NCBI GenBank assembly: GCA_964577825.1
Contig: CAZOBJ010000019.1
Coordinates: 1 to 43,785 of the forward strand
Origin: CAZOBJ01 sp964577825
GTDB taxonomy: Bacteria; Planctomycetota; SZUA-567; JAFGNG01
Length of the DNA stretch: 43,785 nt
Direction of reading: 5' to 3'
The notes below the pieces were generated by a model. That model was not told the origin of the DNA. It made no database searches and saw only the letters and a list, made by a program, of their open reading frames with translations. Position numbers and translations under genes: made by a program. Numbering within the stretch: the stretch's first letter is position 1; each line of letters opens with the position of its first letter. Shown here one piece after another: positions 7,404 to 16,295 of the stretch.

Positions 7404-10400
7404 ATGCGGGTGCACTTGCTGCGAGTTCTATTGGTGGGGATACTTGCAACCTGGATTGGATGGGGGGCGAGGGCCGGCCAGATGGCCGTGCCTAGATTGG
7501 CCGAGGGCCCCGTGCTCGACGGTGCGTTGGAGGAAGAGTTCTGGACCCAGGCCGCACGCCTGGAAGGCTTCACCCAGATCAATGGAGAGCCTCCGTCCGA
7601 GGAGACCGACGCGCTGCTTGCACGCACGGAGCGATACCTGTACTTGGGCGTAGTGGCGCACGACCAGCACGGCGCGGATCTGTCCCTGGGCGACTACCTG
7701 TACGACGAAGGTGTGAGCAAGGACGACTCCGTGGAGCTCTTTGTCTCGCCGGGCACGGGCGGAGAACGTTATTACCACTTCATGATCAATGCCGCCGGCA
7801 GAGTGGCCGACCAGAGGGTTGAAGGAGACATTCGCACGCGATCCTGGGACTCCGGGCTTGTGGCAGTGACGGACCGTCGGGAGCAGGGCTGGAGCGCGGA
7901 AGTGGCCATCCCGTTGGCCGCGATCCCACCGGTCGGGGGCAACGGCCGGCCGTGGCGGATCAACGTGTGCCGGAACCTGCGCAGCCACGGACGCACGGAG
8001 TACATCACTTGGGCACCCGGGGTGCGTGGATTTCACAGCCCGGACAAGTTCGTGCCCGTGGCGGGCTTCGAGGGCTTCGAGGCCCAGCCGGTATTCGCGC
8101 CCGTGCTCAAGCGCGCTTACGCCGAGGACTACGGTTTCCAGGGCGGAGGCTTTGACTATGGCGTCCAGGTGCTCGTGGCGAATGAGGGTGACGTGCGCGG
8201 CGAGATGACCGTGACCGTGGAAGACCGCCCGCTCGACGCGGAAGGGGCGAAGGCGCGAGAGACGCTCAACCTGGGACCGCGCGAGTCGCGAATGCTGTCC
8301 TTCCGGGTGCCGGTAGCCACCCCCGGGGACCGCGCCGCGCAAGTCGGATTGATCGTACAGCGGGACGAACCTCGGTACGTGCTGCGTGTGGCCCGGACCG
8401 ACGAGCTGCGGATTCTGAACGCATACACCGGGCGCAACTATTACACAACTGAGGACGGGGCCCTCGTGTACGCCGAGCTCGTGGAGACCATTCCCGCCGA
8501 GGCGCGAGACGAGTACGTCATGACCGCTCGGGTGGTCGATCAGCAAGGCACGGGGGTCCACGTTGCGCGTGCGGAGTCGATGCGCATGGGGGCCACCGCG
8601 GTCGCAGTGCCGGTTGGGGGCTTGGGCCTGGGCGAATACGAGGCCAGGGTCTCGGTGATGGACGGGGCCGGACGCCTGTTGGCCACCGAGACGGTTCCGC
8701 TTCGCAAGCTGGCGCCCGGACCGACCCATGAGATCAAGATCGACCATTACAACATCGCCCTGCTCGTGGACGGCGAGCCCTACTTCCCCGTGGGCTTCTT
8801 CGGCGGGGGCGGAGAACAGGACATCCGCAAGCTCGCCGAAGGAGGGTTCAACGCGTACATCCAGTGGTCTGTCAACCTCACGCCCGGAAAGGAGCGTCAC
8901 AACCTGGACCTCGCCGACGAGCACGGCATCATGATCATCGAGCGCACGTACAGCTTCGCGCCCACGGGCGGATACTTGCGCAGCGTTACGGATGAGCGGT
9001 GGGAGCCGTTCTTCGAGGAATGGTTCCCCGAGGTGCTGGGGGCTTTCCGAGATCATCCCGGACTGCTCGGCTGGTTTTCCATCGATGAGCCTGCCACCCC
9101 GGAGCAGAGGGCGCAGTGCCAACGGGTTTTCCGCATGGTGCGCGAGCGAGACCCCTACCATCCGGTGTACACGTCGTTCAGCCGGCAGGTCGCGTTCCCG
9201 GATTGGCATGAATACAACGACATGGCCGGCGCCCACATCTACTGGCAGCCGACGCGTCCAGGGCAAACGGTCAACACGCAGGCCGAGAAAGCGCGAGACG
9301 TTGTGCAGACCGTGCGGCCCGAACGCGCGCCGCCGTTCATGAATCCGAACTCCCAGAACTTCAGCAAGAGCGGCCGCATGCCTACGCCAGAGGAACAGCG
9401 CTGTGTGGCCTATCTGACCTGGATCCACGGATCGCGCGGCACGTTGTACTTCCGCTGGCAACCGTACCTGCATCCGGTGATGTGGGAGACCTTGTGTGCG
9501 GTCGCGCATGAGTCGCAGGTGCTCAAGCCCGCGTTGCTCACGCGCGAGCCGCGGCAGACCGTGGCCTACAACACGGACACCTCGCCCGATTCCTCCGGCC
9601 TGCCCATCGTACAGGTGTCTCTACGCGAACACCCGCAGGGCGGACAGGTCCTATTGTCGGCCAACAGCAGCCCGCATCCTGTGAGCGTTCGCTACCAGAT
9701 CAGTACGCTGGGATCGAGCACCAAGGTCCAGCGCATGTTCGGGGACCGCGAACAGTACAGCGTGCAGGACGGTGCATTCGAGGAAGCGCTTGAGGGCCTG
9801 GCCGCGCGGGCATACCGGATCACGAATCCGGCGACAGACGCACAGCAGCCGTATGCCGTCCGAGTCCTGGTGGACGGCGAGGCGGTGCACGTAGCCGAGC
9901 AGGGCGCCGCGGCGATCCAGGCAGCGAATCTGGTGCCCAACGGCGGATTCGAGGACGAGGGTGGATGGAAGGCCGTGCACTCGACGGAATCGGAGGCATG
10001 GCGCACAGCCGAAGAACTCGATGAGCTGCCCATCTGGGAGATCGTCAGCGACGCCGTCGAAGGCGTGACCGAGCGCGTGCAGCAGGCGCACTCAGGGCTG
10101 CGGTGCTTAAAGTTCGTGCGTCCGCACGAGTTCGGCCGTCCGCGCGTGGTGAGCGACGTGTTCGCGGTACAGCCGAACACGACCTATGAAGTGGGCTTCC
10201 ATTATCGCACGGCGCTTTCGGTGGAAGAGCCAGATCATTGGGGTGGGCCGCAGCTTCTGGTGTACGACTACGGGGCGCGAGACACGCTGGCATCGATCCA
10301 GACGCACGGAGAAGCCGAGCCCATCGAGTGGACCAAGCGGACGGGCCAATTCACCACGGGTGAACAGGGGGCCGACCGTGTAGTCGTGTTCGTGAACGCG

Positions 10401-11009
10401 ACCCGCGACCCCGGCGTGGGCTGGGTCGACGACATCTATGTGCGAGAGAAGGGCGCGGCCGATCGGAAAGAGTGGACGAACCTGCTTTTCAACTCGAGTT
10501 TCGAGAGGGCCGCCCTGCCCAGGTGGCCGGATTCTTGGCGTGGAGGTGCGCTCGGGAACCTGCCGTTTAGCAGCGCAGGCCAGGACTTCGATCATGCCTG
10601 GCACGGCGAGGCGAGCTTCCGGATTCCGTGCCGCACGTCCTGGGACCGGCACATCTACTATCGCCGGCCACCGCGCGGGTGGCAGCCTGTGGACTGGAAC
10701 AAGTCCTACACGCTGTCCGTGTACGCCAAGGCCGACCGGCCGGGCATCGAGCTCACCATGCTGGTCGGGTGCTACTATCAGACCGGCGAATTCGAGAAGA
10801 CCGTGGAGCTCACGCAAGACTGGAAGCGATACGTGCTGCCGGTTGAGATCCCGACCGGCGAGAGTTTCAATGTGTGGTCGCACGTGCGCATCCATCTCGT
10901 GCCCGAGGCACGAGAGGAAGGCACGATATGGGTGGATGCCGTGCAGTTCGAGCGCGGGACGGAGGCGAGCGAGTACGAGCTCGGGCCGGCCGACATGTCC
11001 GAGGAATAG
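7404..11009 (+). CDS. Secreted multidomain carbohydrate-active protein (CBM9-like, glycosidase-like barrel, two CBM-like domains)
   Basis: A 1201-residue protein with a signal peptide (about residues 1-24). Residues 28-225 resemble a CBM9/DOMON-like carbohydrate-binding domain (VLDGALEEEFW, DDSVELFVSP, WSAEVAIPLAAI). A beta-rich linker follows. About residues 442-710 look like a TIM-barrel glycosidase: NIALLVDGEPYFPVGFFGGG, then GGFNAYIQW, and GWFSIDEPA with Glu562 as a possible catalytic acid. Near residues 842 and 1027, NLVPNGGFEDEGG and NLLFNSSFE open two CBM4/9-like sandwich modules. I cannot assign a numbered GH family. GGAGAAGG at 7393-7400 supports ATG 7404 over a start 39 codons upstream. 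It probably binds and cleaves a polysaccharide outside the cytoplasm. Confidence 0.75.
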   Translation: MRVHLLRVLLVGILATWIGWGARAGQMAVPRLAEGPVLDGALEEEFWTQAARLEGFTQINGEPPSEETDALLARTERYLYLGVVAHDQHGADLSLGDYLYDEGVSKDDSVELFVSPGTGGERYYHFMINAAGRVADQRVEGDIRTRSWDSGLVAVTDRREQGWSAEVAIPLAAIPPVGGNGRPWRINVCRNLRSHGRTEYITWAPGVRGFHSPDKFVPVAGFEGFEAQPVFAPVLKRAYAEDYGFQGGGFDYGVQVLVANEGDVRGEMTVTVEDRPLDAEGAKARETLNLGPRESRMLSFRVPVATPGDRAAQVGLIVQRDEPRYVLRVARTDELRILNAYTGRNYYTTEDGALVYAELVETIPAEARDEYVMTARVVDQQGTGVHVARAESMRMGATAVAVPVGGLGLGEYEARVSVMDGAGRLLATETVPLRKLAPGPTHEIKIDHYNIALLVDGEPYFPVGFFGGGGEQDIRKLAEGGFNAYIQWSVNLTPGKERHNLDLADEHGIMIIERTYSFAPTGGYLRSVTDERWEPFFEEWFPEVLGAFRDHPGLLGWFSIDEPATPEQRAQCQRVFRMVRERDPYHPVYTSFSRQVAFPDWHEYNDMAGAHIYWQPTRPGQTVNTQAEKARDVVQTVRPERAPPFMNPNSQNFSKSGRMPTPEEQRCVAYLTWIHGSRGTLYFRWQPYLHPVMWETLCAVAHESQVLKPALLTREPRQTVAYNTDTSPDSSGLPIVQVSLREHPQGGQVLLSANSSPHPVSVRYQISTLGSSTKVQRMFGDREQYSVQDGAFEEALEGLAARAYRITNPATDAQQPYAVRVLVDGEAVHVAEQGAAAIQAANLVPNGGFEDEGGWKAVHSTESEAWRTAEELDELPIWEIVSDAVEGVTERVQQAHSGLRCLKFVRPHEFGRPRVVSDVFAVQPNTTYEVGFHYRTALSVEEPDHWGGPQLLVYDYGARDTLASIQTHGEAEPIEWTKRTGQFTTGEQGADRVVVFVNATRDPGVGWVDDIYVREKGAADRKEWTNLLFNSSFERAALPRWPDSWRGGALGNLPFSSAGQDFDHAWHGEASFRIPCRTSWDRHIYYRRPPRGWQPVDWNKSYTLSVYAKADRPGIELTMLVGCYYQTGEFEKTVELTQDWKRYVLPVEIPTGESFNVWSHVRIHLVPEAREEGTIWVDAVQFERGTEASEYELGPADMSEE

Positions 11010-11139
11010 GACCGGATGCTGCCGGCCAATCGAGCGGCGTGCAAGGCGAGACCGTCGTGAGACGGCGGCGGCCCGGGAGGCGAGCCAGAAAGCAGGTTGC
11101 GCCGAGCTCTCGGCGACCCGGCGCTGCGGAGAAGAGGGC

Positions 11140-12984
11140 ATGACGTCCTCGACCAAGAGGAACGAGTTGCGCGAGGTTCGGAGCCTGAACGGCACCTGGT
11201 GGTGCACGCCGGACCCGGAGGATCAAGGCAGGCGGCTCGGGTTTCATCAGCCCGAGTACGACTACCTGGACCTCGCGTGGCGGTATGGGAGCCGTATGTG
11301 GCGGCAGGTCACCGTGCCCTGCACGTACACGAACTGCGGACCGGACATGCGCCGCTGGGTAGGCGTGGCCTGGTTTCGCCGCGAGTTCACCGTGCCCAAG
11401 GCCTGGCGGCGCAAGCGCGTGGTGGTGCGGTTCGAGGCGCTCAACTTCGTGTCTCGCATCTGGATCAATGGGCAGCATGTGAAGACGCATCCGGACGGGC
11501 TGCTGCGGTTCGAGGTGCCTCTGGATGAGGTACTGCGATATGGTGAGTCGAATACCATCATTCTGAGCACGGACAACCGGCCGCGGTTCGACGATCGGTC
11601 CCCGGGCATGGACACCGGAATCTACCTTGGCGGCGGGATCGCCGGGAACGCGATGCTCATCGCCACGGACCCCGCGCATATCGAGTGCGCCCGGTTCGCG
11701 TACGCGGAGCCGGACGGCGACCAAGGACGGTTTGCCCTGCGCGTGCAGGCGGCCAACGGCCGCAAGGCCGCTGTACGCGCCAAGGTGGGCGTGGTGATCC
11801 GAGACTCGCGCGGCCGCCAGTGCGGCAAGTTCGAAGAGGACGTTGGGTCACTCGAGCCCTCGCGCACGCGGCAGGTCACGATCAAGCGCGAGATGCGAAA
11901 GGTGAAGGCCTGGAGTCCGGACCATCCGAACCTGTACACGGCCGAGGTGACGCTGCGGGCACGAGGTCGAGAGGTGGACACCGTGACCGAGCGGTTCGGG
12001 TTCCGCAAGATCGAGGCGCGCGACGAGCAGCTGTATCTGAACGGCGAACCCCTGTACCTTCGCGGTATCAACTACCACGACGACACGGGGTCTTATCCGG
12101 CGGACACCTTTCAGGAGGCGGAGCTCGCCTGGCACGAACCTTCGCTGGCGAGAGACCTGAAGCTCATCAAGGGCCTGGGCGTGAACTTCGTGCGCCTGCC
12201 GCACATGCCGCGCATTGCGCCCAAGCTCGACTTGTTCGACGAGATGGGCCTGATGGTGCTCGAGGAGAACAATCTGCACTGGTGGCAGCAGGACCTGCGC
12301 ACGCACAGCCCATGGCACACGTTTAAGCCAACGAAGGCGCACATCCAGTCCATCGCGCGGGCAACGCACCGGCAGCTTCGCAAGATGATCCTGCGAGACA
12401 TGAACCATCCGTGCGTGATCTGCTGGTCCATGTCCAACGAATGCCGGCCCGAGAAGCCGGGGGTGCTGGACACCATACGCGAGAGTCTTCGCATCGCCAA
12501 GCGGCTCGATCCTTCGCGGCTGGCCGTGCACGTGGTGGCGGAATGGCACCGCGACTATGGCGAGGATGATTTCTCCCTGGACGACATGATCTGCTGCAAC
12601 GGGTACCAGCGTGATCCGGACTGGTGGGGCCGCGAGCTTGCGCACCTACGCGAGCGCTACCCCGGCAAGCCCATTATCTCGAGCGAGGTGGGCAACTCGG
12701 CCCAGGCAGACGAGAATCAGGCGGAGATGATTCGCAGGCTCTTGTCTTGGCTGGGGGACTCTCCGTTCCTGTGCGGGCTGACGATCTACGACTTCGGGTC
12801 GGCTGCAGTGCTCGAGCTCAGTCGCCTGACCGGGCTCGTGTCCGGGGCGTATCACGGCATGCGGAGCGGGCAACGCCGTACCGTCGACGTGAAGGGATAC
12901 GGCATATTCACGCGCGACCGCCGGCCGCGCAAGGCCGCCAAGGTCGTGGGACAATTCATGAAGCGGAAAAAGCGAGCCGGATAA
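11140..12984 (+). CDS. Glycoside hydrolase family 2-type protein, copy A
   Basis: A 614-residue GH2-like enzyme without signal peptide. The order is a jelly-roll sugar-binding domain (about 10-180; WVGVAWFRREFTVPKAWR, FVSRIWINGQHV), an immunoglobulin-like domain (about 190-285), then a TIM barrel opened by LYLNGEPLYLRGINYHDD. Glu434 in WSMSNECRP is the expected acid/base and Glu516 in ISSEVGNSA the expected nucleophile. Family members cleave beta-galactosides, beta-mannosides or beta-glucuronides; specificity is not evident. Codons 9-434 are indistinguishable from copy B 2057 nt downstream, while the rest has diverged to roughly three-quarters amino-acid identity. GAAGAGGG at 11131-11138 is close to the ATG, and the open frame upstream is unconserved. 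Confidence 0.85.
   Translation: MTSSTKRNELREVRSLNGTWWCTPDPEDQGRRLGFHQPEYDYLDLAWRYGSRMWRQVTVPCTYTNCGPDMRRWVGVAWFRREFTVPKAWRRKRVVVRFEALNFVSRIWINGQHVKTHPDGLLRFEVPLDEVLRYGESNTIILSTDNRPRFDDRSPGMDTGIYLGGGIAGNAMLIATDPAHIECARFAYAEPDGDQGRFALRVQAANGRKAAVRAKVGVVIRDSRGRQCGKFEEDVGSLEPSRTRQVTIKREMRKVKAWSPDHPNLYTAEVTLRARGREVDTVTERFGFRKIEARDEQLYLNGEPLYLRGINYHDDTGSYPADTFQEAELAWHEPSLARDLKLIKGLGVNFVRLPHMPRIAPKLDLFDEMGLMVLEENNLHWWQQDLRTHSPWHTFKPTKAHIQSIARATHRQLRKMILRDMNHPCVICWSMSNECRPEKPGVLDTIRESLRIAKRLDPSRLAVHVVAEWHRDYGEDDFSLDDMICCNGYQRDPDWWGRELAHLRERYPGKPIISSEVGNSAQADENQAEMIRRLLSWLGDSPFLCGLTIYDFGSAAVLELSRLTGLVSGAYHGMRSGQRRTVDVKGYGIFTRDRRPRKAAKVVGQFMKRKKRAG
11163..12440 (+). repeat. Direct repeat, unit 1: about 1278 bp identical to 13220-14497
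   Basis: Reading both copies side by side I found no mismatch from 11163 to 12440 against 13220 to 14497 (offset 2057). All shadow reading frames across the tract also translate identically in both copies, which excludes conservation at protein level only. The tract starts inside codon 8 and ends inside codon 434 of the GH2 gene. No inverted repeats, target duplications or transposase flank it. Confidence 0.92.
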
Positions 12985-13196
12985 GAACGGGGGTGTCAGC
13001 GCGCGGTGATCTAGGCCGCCGCCGTTTGCGCAAGGTTCGATGCGGGAACGATCCTCGTCGGTTTCGGGCGTGTGGACCGACCGGCGGCAGATCAGGCTTA
13101 GGCAGCCACGTGTGCAGGGAGACCGGTGACGTGTCGGCCGAGCCAGCGCCGGTCCTCAGGCCGTAGGTGCTTGAACAAGACAAGGAGGTGTTGGGC

Positions 13197-15038
13197 ATGC
13201 AGCCGAGGACATCGTCAAGCGAGTTGCGCGAGGTTCGGAGCCTGAACGGCACCTGGTGGTGCACGCCGGACCCGGAGGATCAAGGCAGGCGGCTCGGGTT
13301 TCATCAGCCCGAGTACGACTACCTGGACCTCGCGTGGCGGTATGGGAGCCGTATGTGGCGGCAGGTCACCGTGCCCTGCACGTACACGAACTGCGGACCG
13401 GACATGCGCCGCTGGGTAGGCGTGGCCTGGTTTCGCCGCGAGTTCACCGTGCCCAAGGCCTGGCGGCGCAAGCGCGTGGTGGTGCGGTTCGAGGCGCTCA
13501 ACTTCGTGTCTCGCATCTGGATCAATGGGCAGCATGTGAAGACGCATCCGGACGGGCTGCTGCGGTTCGAGGTGCCTCTGGATGAGGTACTGCGATATGG
13601 TGAGTCGAATACCATCATTCTGAGCACGGACAACCGGCCGCGGTTCGACGATCGGTCCCCGGGCATGGACACCGGAATCTACCTTGGCGGCGGGATCGCC
13701 GGGAACGCGATGCTCATCGCCACGGACCCCGCGCATATCGAGTGCGCCCGGTTCGCGTACGCGGAGCCGGACGGCGACCAAGGACGGTTTGCCCTGCGCG
13801 TGCAGGCGGCCAACGGCCGCAAGGCCGCTGTACGCGCCAAGGTGGGCGTGGTGATCCGAGACTCGCGCGGCCGCCAGTGCGGCAAGTTCGAAGAGGACGT
13901 TGGGTCACTCGAGCCCTCGCGCACGCGGCAGGTCACGATCAAGCGCGAGATGCGAAAGGTGAAGGCCTGGAGTCCGGACCATCCGAACCTGTACACGGCC
14001 GAGGTGACGCTGCGGGCACGAGGTCGAGAGGTGGACACCGTGACCGAGCGGTTCGGGTTCCGCAAGATCGAGGCGCGCGACGAGCAGCTGTATCTGAACG
14101 GCGAACCCCTGTACCTTCGCGGTATCAACTACCACGACGACACGGGGTCTTATCCGGCGGACACCTTTCAGGAGGCGGAGCTCGCCTGGCACGAACCTTC
14201 GCTGGCGAGAGACCTGAAGCTCATCAAGGGCCTGGGCGTGAACTTCGTGCGCCTGCCGCACATGCCGCGCATTGCGCCCAAGCTCGACTTGTTCGACGAG
14301 ATGGGCCTGATGGTGCTCGAGGAGAACAATCTGCACTGGTGGCAGCAGGACCTGCGCACGCACAGCCCATGGCACACGTTTAAGCCAACGAAGGCGCACA
14401 TCCAGTCCATCGCGCGGGCAACGCACCGGCAGCTTCGCAAGATGATCCTGCGAGACATGAACCATCCGTGCGTGATCTGCTGGTCCATGTCCAACGAGTG
14501 TCGGCCCGAGAATCCTGGCATTCTCGACACCATACGCGAGAGTCTGCGCATCGCCAAGCGGCTGGACCCCTCGCGGCTGTCGGTGCATGTATCCGCGGAG
14601 TGGAACTCCGATTATGGAGAGGACGACTTCTCGCTAGACGACATGATCGCGTGCAACGGGTACAAGCGCGATCCGGACTGGTGGGAACGGGAGCTCGCCC
14701 AGCTGCGCGAGCGCTACCCCGGCAAGCCCATCATCTCGAGCGAGGTGGGCAACTCCGCTGCGGATGACGATGCCCAGGCATTGATCGTTGGCCGGCTCCT
14801 TTCCTGGTTGGGCGATTCTCCGTTCCTCTCTGGGGTAACCGTATACGATTTCGGCGCCGTGCCCGGGCTGGAGCTGAATCGCGAGGGCGGGGCGGTTTCC
14901 GGTGCCTACCATGAGCGGAGGGTCATCCGCCAGCCGAAGAAGAACCTGCATGGATACGGCATATTCACGCGCGACCGCCGACCGCGCAAGGCCGCCAAGG
15001 TCGTGGAGCGGTTTATGAACAAGAAGAAGCGCAAGTAG
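13197..15038 (+). CDS. Glycoside hydrolase family 2-type protein, copy B
   Basis: A 613-residue paralogue of the preceding gene with the same domain order and the same numbering of the proposed acid/base (Glu434, NE motif) and nucleophile (Glu516, SSEVGN). Its first eight residues and its last 180 or so differ from copy A, including the region before the barrel C-terminus (RRVIRQPKKN versus RSGQRRTVDV). Both end in GYGIFTRDRRPRKAAKVV and a lysine-rich tail. AAGGAGGT at 13182-13189 fixes ATG 13197; an in-frame GTG ten codons upstream is less well placed. The 212 nt between the copies is unrelated to the region before copy A. The divergent C-terminal half suggests two related but not identical substrates. 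Confidence 0.85.
   Translation: MQPRTSSSELREVRSLNGTWWCTPDPEDQGRRLGFHQPEYDYLDLAWRYGSRMWRQVTVPCTYTNCGPDMRRWVGVAWFRREFTVPKAWRRKRVVVRFEALNFVSRIWINGQHVKTHPDGLLRFEVPLDEVLRYGESNTIILSTDNRPRFDDRSPGMDTGIYLGGGIAGNAMLIATDPAHIECARFAYAEPDGDQGRFALRVQAANGRKAAVRAKVGVVIRDSRGRQCGKFEEDVGSLEPSRTRQVTIKREMRKVKAWSPDHPNLYTAEVTLRARGREVDTVTERFGFRKIEARDEQLYLNGEPLYLRGINYHDDTGSYPADTFQEAELAWHEPSLARDLKLIKGLGVNFVRLPHMPRIAPKLDLFDEMGLMVLEENNLHWWQQDLRTHSPWHTFKPTKAHIQSIARATHRQLRKMILRDMNHPCVICWSMSNECRPENPGILDTIRESLRIAKRLDPSRLSVHVSAEWNSDYGEDDFSLDDMIACNGYKRDPDWWERELAQLRERYPGKPIISSEVGNSAADDDAQALIVGRLLSWLGDSPFLSGVTVYDFGAVPGLELNREGGAVSGAYHERRVIRQPKKNLHGYGIFTRDRRPRKAAKVVERFMNKKKRK
13220..14497 (+). repeat. Direct repeat, unit 2: about 1278 bp identical to 11163-12440
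   Basis: Second unit of the tandem identity tract. Beyond 14497 the alignment continues, but with many synonymous and nonsynonymous changes; the first is the third base of the Glu434 codon (gaa in copy A, gag in copy B). Sharp edges inside coding sequence point to recent gene conversion or recombination between older paralogues rather than to a fresh whole-gene duplication. Confidence 0.92.
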
Positions 15039-15118
15039 GACGCAGCCTGGTTCCTTGCCGCAGGGCACTGGGCGCTCGGCGGAGCGGAGAGAGAGGACCC
15101 TTATCCTGGACACTGCCA

Positions 15119-16264
15119 ATGACGCCACGAGAGCGGCTACTCGCCGCGTACGCGCACAAAGACGTAGACCGGGTTCCTTGTTCGCCCCGACTGTGGGCCT
15201 GGATGAGGGAGTACTACGAGGTCTCTTCCTGTTCGCGGGAGACGTACCTTCGAGCCGCCGACGAGTTCGGGTTCGATATTCACTGCGGTTCCGGCTTGTC
15301 CGGCCCGGTAGCGGGGTTGCACTGCCGGGAAACGTACGACTTGCCCGATGTGGCGTACCATTGCGAGGAGCGCACGGAAGGGGAGTTCCGCGTGTGCCGG
15401 CGAACCTTCGAGACGCCGGAGGGGACGCTCACGGATGACACTTGGTTTCCGCCCTCCGGGGACCGACGGTACGGCATCTCGCCGAACCCGTTCCGCAAGG
15501 AGCATCTGGTCAAGTCTCCGGCGGACCTGAAGGCCCTGCCTTATCTGGTCGTGAGGCAGCCGCAGGTGAACATCGAGGCATTTCGACGTACGGAGAGCAC
15601 GATCGGTGAGCGCGGCCTCGTTATGGCCATGGTCTACTCCGCGCTGTGCCACCGCGCGGGAGAGGCCTGCCCCATGCAGGATCTCATGGTCGCCTTCTAT
15701 GAGGATCGGCCATTCTTCGACGAGATCTTGGGCTTGTACCAAGAAGAGATGATGGCCGAGGTGCGCGCGTATCTCGATGCCGGAGTTCGGCACTTCGTCG
15801 CGAACTGGTACTACAACTCTCTGTCCGCCGGATGGTCGCCGCAGATTTGGCGCGAGGCCTTTCTGCCCCAGCTGCGCGAGATGACCGACCTCGTCCATGC
15901 GCATGGAGGCACGGTCAACCTGTACGACGACGGCAAGTGCATGGAAATTCTCGATCTCTTCGCCGAGGCGCAGGTCGACGTACTGCAAACCATCGCCCCG
16001 CCGCCCATGGGCGACGTGGACCTGGCCGAAGCGAAGCGGCGCATCGGGGATCGCGTGTGCCTGATGGGGTACGTGGACCTGCTGCACGTCATCCGCAACG
16101 GCACCCCGGAGTCGATCGAGCGCACGGTCAAGGAGACCATTCGCACCGCCGCGCCCGGCAGCGGGTTCATCCTGGGCACGTCGGACAGCATCCGAGACGG
16201 CACGCCGCTCGAGAACGTGCGCGCGTACTTCGATGCGGCGCGCAAGTACGGCGCGGATTATTGA
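15119..16264 (+). CDS. Uroporphyrinogen decarboxylase (UroD) family protein, function unknown
   Basis: A 381-residue TIM-barrel protein of the UroD superfamily: N-terminal MTPRERLLAAYAHKDVDRVP and the C-terminal GSGFILGTSDSIRDGTPLEN with ENVRAYFDAARKYG are family signatures. The superfamily holds haem-pathway UroD and the zinc-dependent corrinoid methyltransferases MtaA/MtbA. At the place where MtaA-type enzymes carry HxC, this protein reads VNLYDDGK, and the late cysteine is also absent, so a zinc methyltransferase is unlikely. The PxWxMRQAGR motif of true UroD is not present either (PRLWAWMREYY). It follows GH2 copy B by 80 nt on the same strand, which suggests a role in the carbohydrate locus. 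Ribosome site is weak, so the start is somewhat uncertain. Confidence 0.75.
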   Translation: MTPRERLLAAYAHKDVDRVPCSPRLWAWMREYYEVSSCSRETYLRAADEFGFDIHCGSGLSGPVAGLHCRETYDLPDVAYHCEERTEGEFRVCRRTFETPEGTLTDDTWFPPSGDRRYGISPNPFRKEHLVKSPADLKALPYLVVRQPQVNIEAFRRTESTIGERGLVMAMVYSALCHRAGEACPMQDLMVAFYEDRPFFDEILGLYQEEMMAEVRAYLDAGVRHFVANWYYNSLSAGWSPQIWREAFLPQLREMTDLVHAHGGTVNLYDDGKCMEILDLFAEAQVDVLQTIAPPPMGDVDLAEAKRRIGDRVCLMGYVDLLHVIRNGTPESIERTVKETIRTAAPGSGFILGTSDSIRDGTPLENVRAYFDAARKYGADY

Positions 16265-16295
16265 CTCATTGCTATCGGTGGTACGAGCCGCGAGG

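Noticed and set aside
7428..9509. 693-codon open frame on the minus strand under the secreted glycosidase gene
   Set aside because: It mirrors the coding strand in a GC-rich gene; the plus frame has a signal peptide and recognisable domains, while this one has none.
11163..14497. Insertion sequence or transposon explaining the duplicated GH2 segment
   Set aside because: The repeated unit begins and ends inside coding sequence, with no terminal inverted repeats, target duplication or transposase.
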